The position numbers and the translations under genes are program-made. The notes beneath the pieces were generated by a model. The model saw only the letters and a program-made list of their open reading frames with translations, did no database searches and had not been told where the DNA came from. Shown one piece after another: positions 48,176-58,770 of a stretch of DNA of 64,000 nucleotides. The DNA comes from Telmatactis stephensoni. Its lineage: Eukaryota; Cnidaria; Anthozoa; Actiniaria; Isophelliidae. The DNA is taken from the NCBI GenBank assembly GCA_029948255.1, contig JALIZF010001618.1, forward strand, positions 124,001-188,000, given 5' to 3'. Each line of letters opens with the position of its first letter. Positions within the stretch are counted from its first letter, which is position 1.

Positions 48176-51100
48176 TCATTTATGATCTGGTATATCAAGT
48201 CGTTTTACTCTGACAAGTTCCTTAAGGCGCTTCTCTTGTCTTGCAATGGTTCCATTTCTTGATGTGTTTGAATGTTCCATCCCTTTTTCCCTACTTTTAG
48301 AGACTGCTTCACTCTTTCGTTGATGATGCTTTGAGCTCATTTGGTGGCTGTTATTCAACATGTCGATGGAGTTTTCATTTCTTATTTTATACTCTGGATC
48401 CTGAATTACTCCATGAATTTTTATTTTCTTTATCTGTGGAACTGCTCCATTGACAATCCTTGGTACCTTCTTTCGCGTCGTCAAAGGACGCATCTGATCA
48501 AAAGAAGGTTGATATATTTTTAACGATTTAGGAATCCATTTTTCCATTGTAGAATTTTTTTTAGATTTATAAACATCAATATTATCGTCATCTTTTCTTT
48601 TGACTCTGATTAGTGTTTGATCATCTGATGAACTTAATTGTGGAGTCCTTGACAAGCGAGTATCTATTCTTTTGACTCGCACTAACGTACGATCGCTTAC
48701 TGCGTCTCTTTCTTTACCAGAATTCTTTCCCAACCGCTTCACTCGAACTAAAGCCTTTTCATAGCTCCTTTTGCTCTTGCCCTCCTGCTTTTCAGGGATA
48801 TCAGGTAGATCTTCAGGTCTTTTCACAAGGTCTCTAAGAGCACGAGACAGACTGAAGGGAAGTTTATTTCTTTCGTAAGAGGTTTTCAAATCAAAGGCTA
48901 TTTTTTGCAGTTCTTTCTTGTCTTTTTGCAAAGCCATTGTAAGAGCATTTCTTGTTTTCCTATCTTTAATATTCCTGACCGACCTAGTGAGCTCCTCAAG
49001 TGAAACTTTGTTAGGTTCTTTCCGTCCTTTCCCTCCTTTCAAATCTGGAATGGAAATTTCCGACAAGGTCGTCTTTCTAGCACCTGTACTTATTAAACTG
49101 TCCTTACTCTTGCTAACGCTGTTATCATTATTGTCGCTGATATTGTAAATATTTGGTTTATTGAAGAGTTTTTCTTGGTCTTGACGTTTCTCAGAGATTA
49201 AAGAATTATTTTGCCGTTCACCAAGAGAATCTTTTATATTTTTTTCAGATTGTCTTGTATATTCATTTGCTGTTGCGTTCGAAGTTTTATGCAACTGAAG
49301 GTGTGACGCTTCGTCGTCGATTCTAACACCGCTTCTGTTGTTAAAAGTAATGTTTGTAGAGTTTTTCCTAGCATGAATATTGTTTATGGAAATTTTCATT
49401 GCTTTCTGTGAACTGGCTGCATTTCTCTGATGTGCAGCACTGTTTTCATTGTTTTTGGATTTGAAATATCCAGTCTCACTTTCATGCATTTTTTGATCAC
49501 GTGATACATTATTACGTGAAAGATTTTTATTAGCACGTGACTTGGTATCGCCCATTGACAAGCCATCTTCCATTTCTGTTTTTATATTAAGCTTTTCCTC
49601 AAGAGGTTTGTCAACTTTTGTCTCATTTTGCTGACTGGTGACATGTTTTCCAAATTTGAAAAATTTTGATTTTTCTCTCGCCATGGTGCTCATCAGTGTT
49701 TTGGTCTTTTTCTCGTTGACACTGAGTCTTGAATGCCCAGAAGTATTGTTTCCTTGAACACTTGATTCTACCACAACAGCAGTAGAATCTTTCTTGAGAC
49801 CTTTGTCATTTTCGGTCCCAACACGAGAGTTATTTTTAAGTGCTACTAGGACTACAGGTTGGACCTTGTCTTCCTTGTGTATGCCTAGACGTGGACCATT
49901 GAGAGTTTCAAAATCATCCTCATCTATATGTGAATTTTTATCAGTTTCTTTATTATGTTTTATAGTGTTCGTGCCATTATAAAAACCACGATTGTTAGTA
50001 GATAAAAAATATGTGATGTCTATGGCGTCGTTGACAAACTCCTTTCCCTTGTCTCCACTTGCGGGCACGTCACTACCTTTTTCGTATTTTTCTGAGTCAA
50101 TCAATGGTGATGTGCCAGTTACTTGAGGCCTCTTATTCTCATCCTCTTTTCTTCCACCTGTTTTAAAGTGAGCATCTAAGCCCATAGATTTATTATTGTG
50201 ACTTATTTGGCTTACATCATGATTTTTGATATGATTGACTTTCTCCACGCTATCTGTCGCTTCTTGCTGTTGGCTAACTCTTGGCCTCCCAGATTTTTTT
50301 GTGCCTACATGTTCCAATTCTTTTTCTAACTCCATGATAATGCTATTGTCTTTGTGAGGTTTTGGTCGCCTATTTACTTTGACTGGCCGTTTCAAAAGCC
50401 TAGGAGGCTTCCTTATTGGATGAATTCTGAAGTTTTTTTTCCTTGGAAGAAGTCTTTTACTTTCTTTCGTCATCGTATTAAACTCAAAATCCTTATCAGT
50501 GATATTTTTATCGACTTTTTCTTCTCGGTATAATTCGCGATTTGCCTCCTCCTCGGAAACATTTGCCTTTCGTAAGATTTCCATGGCTTTTTTGCCAGTG
50601 ATGATCGAGGGAGGACCACGATTCTTGGCAGAGTTGATTTTGTACATGTGCCCCGGGTGCTTATGAGATGAAACTAGATTATTTGCTGTAACAATAAAAA
50701 ACACACATCAAAATCTCATCAATATATATATCAGTGCAAATCAAAATACCAAGAGCAAACAAATGCTTGGATATACAACTATTCAGAAAATAAAGAGCGT
50801 TATTCTTTATAATCAATTCTTTATGAATTATTATTATATTTTGTAACTAGGTATTATTGTAGGTGCACGTCAGCCCTAAAGGCTGCGTTTTACGTTAACC
50901 TACATTGCTAAATAAAGTAATGAATTCTTTTCAAGAAGCTAGCAATGTTTTCACGGTCCATTTTGCGCTCTCTATGAGCTGATGCACGCTATTATATTCG
51001 ACCATTCAGAGCTCGCGTTATATGATATACTAGTATGTCATAAATCCCCCCATCCTGTTTGTAGCACAGTACAGATACATAAACGGAAACTGGCGAGTGA

Positions 51101-52880
51101 ACTAGTTTGGGCTGCGCGCATAGGTGTAAAAAGACGCAACAGAAAATCTCTATATGGAATGTAAAACCATATACAAAGCGAGAACTTACAGCACTCAACA
51201 GCCCAATGGTACGATCGAATTAACTGTTCTCATTCTATTAACCTGTTGATTCCTTTTCTAATAATTCCTATATTGATTTCCTTTATATTCTCACTTTCGC
51301 ATTGATACTTTTCTGCCTCCTTCCCCACCCACATATGAATCCATTACTTTCTTTTTAATTTACTACAGCGTACGACTGGCCAAAGCCCGAAACGTCAGTA
51401 ATATCAGTGCGTAAGTACTTTCCTTTATTAAGGTAATTCCGTAGAAATAAAACTAGAAATGGAATTCTCATAAAACTTCACACAGTGATAATTTTAGAGT
51501 TGCTTATTCCAAAAATGAAATAAAACATGGGGGTCACCGTAGCCGTTTTTGTGGTAGAGTGCTTTAAAGTACACCGTCTCTTGTGTCTTGAGGGCTCAAG
51601 ATTCGAAGGTCAAAAGCGCGTCAAAAATAATTAATTTCTTAAATCTGAGCAGTGCTAGCTGACTAATATGAGCTCATTTTCTCTCTTTGGGCAATAGCCT
51701 AGTATTATGATGCAATAATTTTTTGTAAAAACGCGTTTGCTACAAGAAAGAAGGTAAAATTGGTTGATAGTACGTGCCCTTGAAGCAGCGTAAAAGCACC
51801 TTCCAACCGCACGTTTTGTAAAATATCTAAAAAACTGGAAATGGAATCTTGACTATAATTTTATATGTGATAGAGAACCTTATTACCGTTGATTTGCAAA
51901 AATATAAAGAATAGGTGCCCGTGCTCGTTTCCGCGCTACGACGCGCTAAAGTGTGAAACAAGACGTCGCAAACAGCTTGTGACCGAAGAGGACTAAGGCG
52001 AGTAACCACTATAGCGCCTCTTAGAGCGTGTCTACTGTTAAAAACTTCATAAGACTAAAGCTTGCATCATTTTAAGTCAAATATATATCTTTTACAATCA
52101 AACAAATCAAAATAGGCTGAACTGTGCTATGTGCAGTAGAGATGCGCACTGCAAAACTACGGAATTACCTTAAGCGGTGTTACAGATTTCCATTCATTCC
52201 TCAGGAAAGAGACAAGCGCGCTTTTTATATTCCTTAAACATAACATCATAGACAATGGAAAAAAAAACATTCTTTAATTTAGTAATTAAAATTACCAAGA
52301 GAAAAAGAGGTAAGAAAGGAATCCCCGTGACCATATGCCCCTTTTGATGCTATTTTTGGAACCTCGTCACCATGAGCTGACTATTTTCGAATTTTTTTTA
52401 TACTCCATTTGCCTTTTCTCTCAAGTTTAAACTCTTTTTCATCGACAAAAAACCCTTTTTCCGCCATTGTGATCTTGAGGCAATGCGAAAGCTCACGCTA
52501 TCTCGACCAATCAGATTCACTCTAAAAATAGCATCAAACGGGGCACATGATTGTCCAAAGACCTAATACGCGTGATTCCTTCTCTTACCTCATCTTCTCT
52601 TGAAATTACTAAGTTTAAGTCTAAACAGGTTTTTGTTAAAAATGATGATCTAACCTGGTTGTTTTATCAAATTATCCTCATCACGTGACAATCCTTTGTC
52701 AGAATCCTCAACATACGTGGTTACAATTAATCTGCTGTGCTCTGGTACTGGACGAAATCCGTTGAAGAATGGAAATGAGTAGCAGATATGAAGACCACCA
52801 CAATAAGAATAAAATACTGCGACAATAACAAAAACGAAGAAAAATCCAACCAAAAGGTTGAACTTGGTTGAGATCTTCAT
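48176..52880 (-). CDS. Type II membrane or signal-anchored Lys/Asn-rich protein with four RVKR sites (911 aa)
   Basis: Two exons, 52880-52655 and 50685-48176; the donor is CCAG/GTTAGA and the acceptor TTTTTTATTGTTACAG, phase 1 to phase 1. The start is MKISTKFN, followed by one hydrophobic segment (about residues 9-26, LLVGFFFVFVIVAVFYSY): an uncleaved signal anchor with a short basic cytosolic tail, or a signal peptide. The remaining ~880 residues are hydrophilic, rich in Lys, Asn, Ser and Asp, with many N-glycosylation sequons, nearly Cys-free and without a recognised fold. Four copies of L(V/I)RVKR end at residues 726, 748, 772 and 904. RVKR is an optimal furin-type site, so the C-terminal region may be processed into short fragments in the Golgi. 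The long hydrophilic stem resembles Golgi glycosyltransferase stems, but no catalytic domain follows. A missed exon inside the 2-kb intron cannot be excluded. Function unknown. Confidence 0.75.
51432..52169. mobile_element. TTAA-flanked non-autonomous element (copy D, intronic)
   Basis: 738 bp between TTAA at 51428-51431 and 52170-52173, with inverted ends GGTAATTCCGTAG and CTACGGAATTACC. It sits in the intron of the RVKR-site gene. No transposase frame. Its termini differ from copies A to C, so it is a separate family with the same target preference. Confidence 0.75.
52299..52601. mobile_element. MITE with ~27-bp TIRs (GAGGTAAG)
   Basis: Left AAGAGAAAAAGAGGTAAGAA and right CTCTTACCTCATCTTCTCTT are inverted with minor mismatches. 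It lies in the same intron, ending about 50 bp from the exon-1 donor of the minus-strand gene. Confidence 0.7.
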
Positions 52881-53437
52881 GTTGAACCTTTAAAATGACT
52901 CTGAAACAAATGTTGAATTACGTTAGTGTAATATTCTTCCCTGTGTATTGTTATTCATGAGTATGATAATGAGGTATGGGGAATCGCTCTGGCCTGGAAC
53001 CAACCAAAGCCAGGCGAAGTGCCAATAAAGATTATTTGGCAACTTTGAACCCGACTTACTCGCTAAAGTGGGTGGGTGGGTGGGTCGCCAACCGTTCTTC
53101 GTCGCAACTCGAATGAACTGCATTAATTACAAGAATTGTTCTCATTTATATGCAATCCCCAGGGACCATATTACCAATTCAAGTGGACTTTGAATAGTTT
53201 TTTGTTCCTCCACTCTCATTTCAATATTTGATTTTATATGTAATAAAAAGCATGAGTCATACATTCCTAGGGAACGAAAAGGTGCACTTATAGGGTAATA
53301 GTAAAGTACCTAATCCCCTTTTTGACGTCATGCTTGGATTTCGACGTTACCTCGCTTCAAAGCAAAGTTTGACGACAAAAGATAACAGCAATATTAAGAT
53401 TCAGTCATGCAGCTAAATTAAAACTCAAAGCATGGAG

Positions 53438-53583
53438 AATAGAGGGATTTCACAGCGGCCATGTTTGTGGTCAAAATATATAATAGAGCTTTTTTCCCAA
53501 GAGAAATGAAATTTTTTCTAATTCAAAATCTTAATTTTCTATTGTGCTTGCCCACAAACATGGCTGCCATGAAATCCCTCTAG
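53438..53583. mobile_element. MITE with AGAGGGATTTCA ends
   Basis: AGAGGGATTTCACAGCGGCC plus ATGTTTGTGG at the left mirror CCACAAACATGGCTGCCATG plus AAATCCCTCT at the right, about 95 bp apart. Confidence 0.75.
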
Positions 53584-54449
53584 CTATACATCTTCGTGTC
53601 CCGACATTGACTTAAGACTTTCATGATAAATAAATAAATAAACACCATAAGGGCAAAAAAGACCCTTGAAGAGAAAATCAAAAGAGCTATTGTTGAAATG
53701 ACTCGACATGCATGTAACAGCGGTGTTTGAATCAATCCCATACGGCAGAGATTTCGGGGGTTCGACAGCCCGGCCGGTCTGACAGGGTTTTTCGAATTAT
53801 GCGAAACAAAAAATGTCCAACAACGTACACCAAAAACAAACAAACAAACAAACAAACCAACAAACCAACAAACAAAAATAAACTCACTCACTCATTCACT
53901 CACTAACGTCGATAACTAAGGTCAAAATAAAATGGTTGTCAGGGCAAACAGCGCATGGTAACCACCGTTAGGTATCTATTGTAATGTTTTTCAAGTTGCT
54001 TTTGTTACACAAACTTCCGTTTGACAAAACGTGTGCAACTTACGAGTCCTCGTAAAGTCGTACGTAACAAACATTTTTATTGCAAACTACAGAGAAATTA
54101 TTCAAATCAGTAAACTTGATAAACGAGGAAAACATTGCAAAATAAAAGCTGCTGTGCCGAACATAGTTACTATGTGCCAAAATAGTTGTAACTATAATTC
54201 TCGGAATATTTATAACTCTGTCACTTTTGGATTTACGTGTCATTGTTGGTTACGGCGTACACTTTGTAAAACGAGAGCCAGAACTGAAATTTGAACACTG
54301 ATGAAAGACATAGATCTTGGAAAAAACATTCTAAGCCATCACGCTTTAAGCGCCATAGCGTTTGCAAACAGGTCAACGAGATCGAGATGTGGGTTGAACT
54401 AGTTTCCGTATAGTAGCTGGCAAGAAACGAACGTATACACTGTACGCAT

Positions 54450-54598
54450 TAGAGTAGATTTCGTATGAGTGTGAAAACGGTACCGCACGGTCACGGCACG
54501 GTTACAGCAGGAATTTCGAATGTTTTTATAGACAACACGGCACTGACACGGTCACGGCACGGCTCGGTCCGTTTCACACTCATACGAAATCTGCTCTA
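54450..54598. mobile_element. 149-bp MITE, TIR TAGAGTAGATTTCGTATGAG
   Basis: About 27-bp inverted ends with one or two mismatches; the core repeats CACGGTCACGGCACGG. A partial relative is at 39521-39572. Confidence 0.8.
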
Positions 54599-54658
54599 TC
54601 CTTGACGACAAAATGTTTTATATAGTCGATATTTCTCTGATTTAATATTTAGTCATAT

Positions 54659-54934
54659 CAAGAGACCATAATACTAAGAGAGCGAAGCTCAGTATTGATG
54701 TCTGTGCCATGTTCGTGGCGGCTAAGGCTATTTTTAGTAACTTCGCCATCGCGCGCGCATGGCCCTCAACCAATAGAATTTGCTTTTTGGCGTGCGCGCG
54801 GAAGGGACCGTTTGAATTCTATTGTTTAAGTGCCTTGCGCGCGCGATGGCGAAGTTACTAAAAATAGCCTTAGGCGCCACGAACATCGCACAGACATCAA
54901 TACTGAGTTTCGCTCTCTTAGTATTATGGTCTCT
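54659..54934. mobile_element. Palindromic MITE, family 1 copy 1
   Basis: Begins CAAGAGACCATAATACTAAG, ends with the complement GTATTATGGTCTCT, with a GCGCGCGATGGCGAAGTTAC stem. It is flanked by a direct repeat TAGTCATAT at 54650-54658 and 54935-54943, an 8-9-bp target duplication. Confidence 0.85.
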
Positions 54935-55195
54935 TAGTCATATGTAAGTCTGCCAATCTTAATCAGCTTATACATGATTTCGCTCCGACAACCAACGAAA
55001 TAAACCTATGTATCTTAACAAATCAAATTTCACAAAAATGACTGTGAAAAAAACATCCTGTGAATTCTATACTGGTCAGAATGTACTACTGGACTTAATT
55101 TATATACAAAATGAGGTTCATTATCAAGTCGCGCGAGATTCTCAGCAGATAACTAGGTTATAATGGTATATATTTGTTAACATAAATAGGTTAGA

Positions 55196-55562
55196 ATGAG
55201 CTTTTATCATGTAATTCCAAAAGTCACAGTACATGCAGAAATATAATTTCCATAGCTGGAAAGAGCACGTCAAAATTAGTAAAACTGTGAAGTTTGAATG
55301 AAGTAACTTTCAAACTCACGAAGATATGAATTTTCCGAAATCGAAATTTTGTATGAAAACAAACATTCGCTGGTAGGCAAGAGATACCCACCAGCAAAGG
55401 TTTTTTTACAAATTCACACTGTCTTTTCAAAAATTCATATTCTCGCGAATTTTGGATTTAATTTCTTCAAACTTCACTGTCTTGCTAATTTTAACATGCT
55501 TTTTCCAGCTATGGGAATTCTTTTTCTGTTTTACGAATTTAAAAATACCTGATAAAAGCTCA
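55196..55562. mobile_element. Palindromic MITE, TIR ATGAGCTTTTATCA
   Basis: Outer ends ATGAGCTTTTATCA and TGATAAAAGCTCAT; inner inverted block CATAGCTGGAAAGAGCACGT followed by CAAAATTAGTAAAACTG. The inner block is recognisably related to the arms of the MITE at 16665-17069. Confidence 0.75.
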
Positions 55563-56687
55563 TTGTCTGATTCACTGATACCCTACTTTTAAAAAGTCAA
55601 AACATACAGGATGCTTTCTAAACCATATTGAAAAAGTTGACGATCGCTGAAATGGGCTGAGCATTCAAAGTATCAGCTTCATGTCAGACTTAACTAAAAC
55701 CCAACGAAAACCTTTTCATGGACGGTAACCCTAAATCTGGACACGATTAATTTTGTCAGTAATCTTTGTTGTGATAAAATGAAACGTTCAAAAGAAAAAC
55801 GCTCTAAGGATCGTGCAAAATGGCTATTCTCGTATGACAATAATAATCACGGAGACCCTGCCAAAAAATCGGCCCACGTCTTCTAGATTTAGGGGTCCGT
55901 GCTGTAAAAAGCTGTCGTGTAAATTCATAGAGCTTAAGATCATGTCGTCGTGTTGTTACTATTATTGATGAGATTTTTTTTCGTCCGTTTTCATATACTT
56001 TGCACTATAAATCTAAATTATATAGCATAAGTTGAAATACTCACTTGTTAATAACTTCTTTTTCAATATCACATCCTCATTCATTATATCAATCATAGAA
56101 CGGAGAAGCCTGTTGATCTTTACTTGATCCCGTATCTTTAATTATGCCATTGTTCTTTAGGAAAGATCTCTTCTATTGTAAAAAAAAAATCCTTCTTCTA
56201 TATCTAGAGCTTTTAAATTGAAGAATCTTGTAGTTTAAATAAGACGAAGAGGGAGATAAATCAAGAGTTAGGGCAGATGATTTCAGTAAATGTAGCTCAA
56301 ATTCATATCAGAGTCTTTTATAATATTTGTGGTAATAAACTGGCTACCCGCCACTCAACCAGCTGTTAGAACGTGGAACTGGTGGCTCAATGACTCGTGC
56401 TTAAAGTCACAGACAATCACCACAGGAACCCCGGCAATCCCGTCAGTTGTTCGATTAATTTGTTCTCTAAATTATCTCGCCTTAATTCTATAAAGGTAGT
56501 CCTAATAGTTAAATGTTTCCATGCATTTGATACTGTTTTTGTAAGTAATGGTTTGTTTAAGACTTATTTGTATCTTTATATGTATTATCTGATGACCTTT
56601 TAGAGAAAACTTTGAGTCTTAATACTAGAAGAGTTCCATGTGAGGAACATAACAAACTTGGTGCAATCTTTTGGCTGTTGTTTTGAA

Positions 56688-56812
56688 AGTTTATGATATT
56701 TCTTTGAGAGCAACAGCAAAAATGTTATTGTTTGGGATACCTGTGTTAACATAAACGCAGGAATCCCAAACAAAAAACTTCTCGCTTTGCCCTCAAAGAA
56801 AACCTTATTAAG
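56688..56812. repeat. Inverted repeat around TTGTTTGGGATACCTG
   Basis: CTTTGAGAGCAA and TTGTTTGGGATACCTG at left are answered by CAGGAATCCCAAACAA and CCCTCAAAG at right. Probably a small foldback element. Confidence 0.55.
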
Positions 56813-57007
56813 AAGGCTAGACTGGAAGATCTTAAAACAACAAAAGAAAGAGTATTTCAAATATATTTTGTACTTTTTACTATAAATTTTTACTATAAAT
56901 ACATGTTATATACTGCTTATACAATGGTTTCGTGTGGAATGCCGTGGAATGTCCCACAAGTCACTTGTATTTTCTAGTCTACACACGAGCTTTTGAAATT
57001 ATTTCAA

Positions 57008-57123
57008 CCCACACCATAGAAAATATAATTACCGCAATACCTCATGGGAAGAGACAGTTGAATACCGCCGAATATACAACGATTTTCCTGCTTTCTGATT
57101 GGCTGTATTTTCTATGGTGTGGG
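57008..57123. mobile_element. MITE with exact 18-bp TIR
   Basis: CCCACACCATAGAAAATA and its exact complement bound a 116-bp element containing TTTCTGATTGGCTG. Confidence 0.8.
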
Positions 57124-57384
57124 ATAAATATGTTTACGAAGAACTGACACGAGAATCAAAAATAAACTATCACAGAACAATAGAGAGTTGTTTAGTTCTA
57201 ACGTACGCTGTCAGTACTTATTTTAATAGCAATATCCGGGAACTGACCAGTGGCAGAGAGGGAATGGACAGTTTCCTCATCATTACAAACGCTCACCCAG
57301 AGAATCGAACACAATACCAAGACAGCGAAACTAGAATGGATGTCTGCTTGCTGTTGACGGCGCGTAATTAGGTTTTTAGGCCTA

Positions 57385-57545
57385 TTCCGGGCCCTAAAAT
57401 CGCCCCAAATCGCCTAAAATCGCCCTAAATCGCCTTAAGTTTTGAGCTGATCTTTGGGGATAATTTTGCTTAAATTGCCTAAAATCGCCTACGATCGCCC
57501 AAAATTACGACGATTTTAGGGCCCGGAGTAGGCCTGTTTTTAACA
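57385..57545. mobile_element. Foldback with AAATCGCC units
   Basis: AGGCCTATTCCGGGCCCTAA faces TTTTAGGGCCCGGAGTAGGC; at least six AAATCGCC or AAATTGCC units lie between. Confidence 0.7.
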
Positions 57546-57741
57546 AGAGGAAGTTCACGCAATCGGAAACTCACACGATGACATTTTATTTCCACATTAA
57601 GAAAGTCGTCTTCCGATCAGATTCGGCTAACCGAGTAGGATAACTCAAGGCTCGATTAAACGATCGGCGAGAACGCAATGAGGCGCAAGTCAGTGATGTT
57701 ATTGCAGTTTAAAGATGCAGAAAATAAAGGGAGTTTATAAC

Positions 57742-57853
57742 TGCTCATCCCGAGTAATTAGTTTATATTCTTCATTGATATGCAAGTTGAACGATAGATG
57801 CTCATCCCGAGTAATTAGTTTATATTCTTCATTGATATGCAAGTTGAACGATA
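57742..57853 (+). repeat. 57-bp direct tandem duplication
   Basis: Two nearly identical copies of a segment beginning TGCTCATCCCGAGTAATTAG at 57742 and 57799. Confidence 0.9.
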
Positions 57854-58699
57854 TACACCCATTTTAATCATTGAAAGGTTGTCGGACGAAAGTCTCATGC
57901 CTACACATTAAGACCATAAAGGAGTATGGGTAGAAATGTCAATATGGGAATATCAACACAATGAGGTTAATTGCTTTGAGCCGCAAAAATCGAAACTGAA
58001 CAGTGTTTACTGATTTATTTATCTATTTATGTTTTTTTTTTGGGGGGGGGGGGGGGGGGGTTGTAAGGTACTTACAGGATTTTTTTTCCGGACAATTTTT
58101 CTGTGCAGGGAATCTTTTGGGGGAATATTGTCACCCACTCCCACGATTTCTAATGGTCCAACCCTTAGTACACTCCCTTTCGGTATAACATTTTTGCAAT
58201 AGGTATACAGAATACATGGTACTATCCAATGTCAGTCATAGTATAACAGGCGACGTGGTAATACAATTATAGAAGTGTCCTTTGTAGAACTATATTATCA
58301 ATTTGCACGAGTGTGTTTTTCAAAGATTATCAAAATTGCACGAGCCCGTAGGGCGAAATTATAAAAACGTAAATTGTTATAAATTATAAAAACGTAAATT
58401 TTTAGACCGCTTTCTTCGGGTTGACCTTTTTGTCGTCAAGCATCTCCATTGTCCAGTTTTTTTCTGAACTTGTGAATTCCGATATGCCACATTTGATTGC
58501 CTTTTGTAAACCTTCCGAGTAGCTCCGAGTATGATAATTTTAAACAGCAGTTTCAGTGGCTTATATTAAAATAACAAAAGATGAGTGCAGCGAACGGAAT
58601 CGGAATTCACAAGTTATTTGGCCAATCAGAAAGGGTTTAGAAAACTCCACACGGAATTGTTGATTTTGATTGGTCGAAAAGCAATGGATTGATCACGTG

Positions 58700-58770
58700 T
58701 ATCATGTACTTATTTCTATGCGAGAGAGTTCGACTTCACACAGCAGCAAATCTATAATGGTAAGTAGAAC
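58700..58770 (+). promoter_or_regulatory. Possible 5' UTR and ATG-only first exon
   Basis: CACACAGCAGCAAATCTATA followed by ATG and a consensus donor GTAAGTAG at about 58757-58767 resembles housekeeping genes whose first exon codes only for Met. The next good acceptor (about 59757, TTTTTTCTAG) would add only 19 codons before a stop, so no gene model can be supported. Confidence 0.2.

Larger units (their letters stand above)
52881..58700. other. Region without a supported gene
   Basis: Apart from the MITEs listed, I find no open frame with conserved motifs or splice structure. An (AAAC)n-like tract is near 53830-53865, a GGGT run near 53071-53085 and a G homopolymer at about 58030-58050. Confidence 0.5.
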
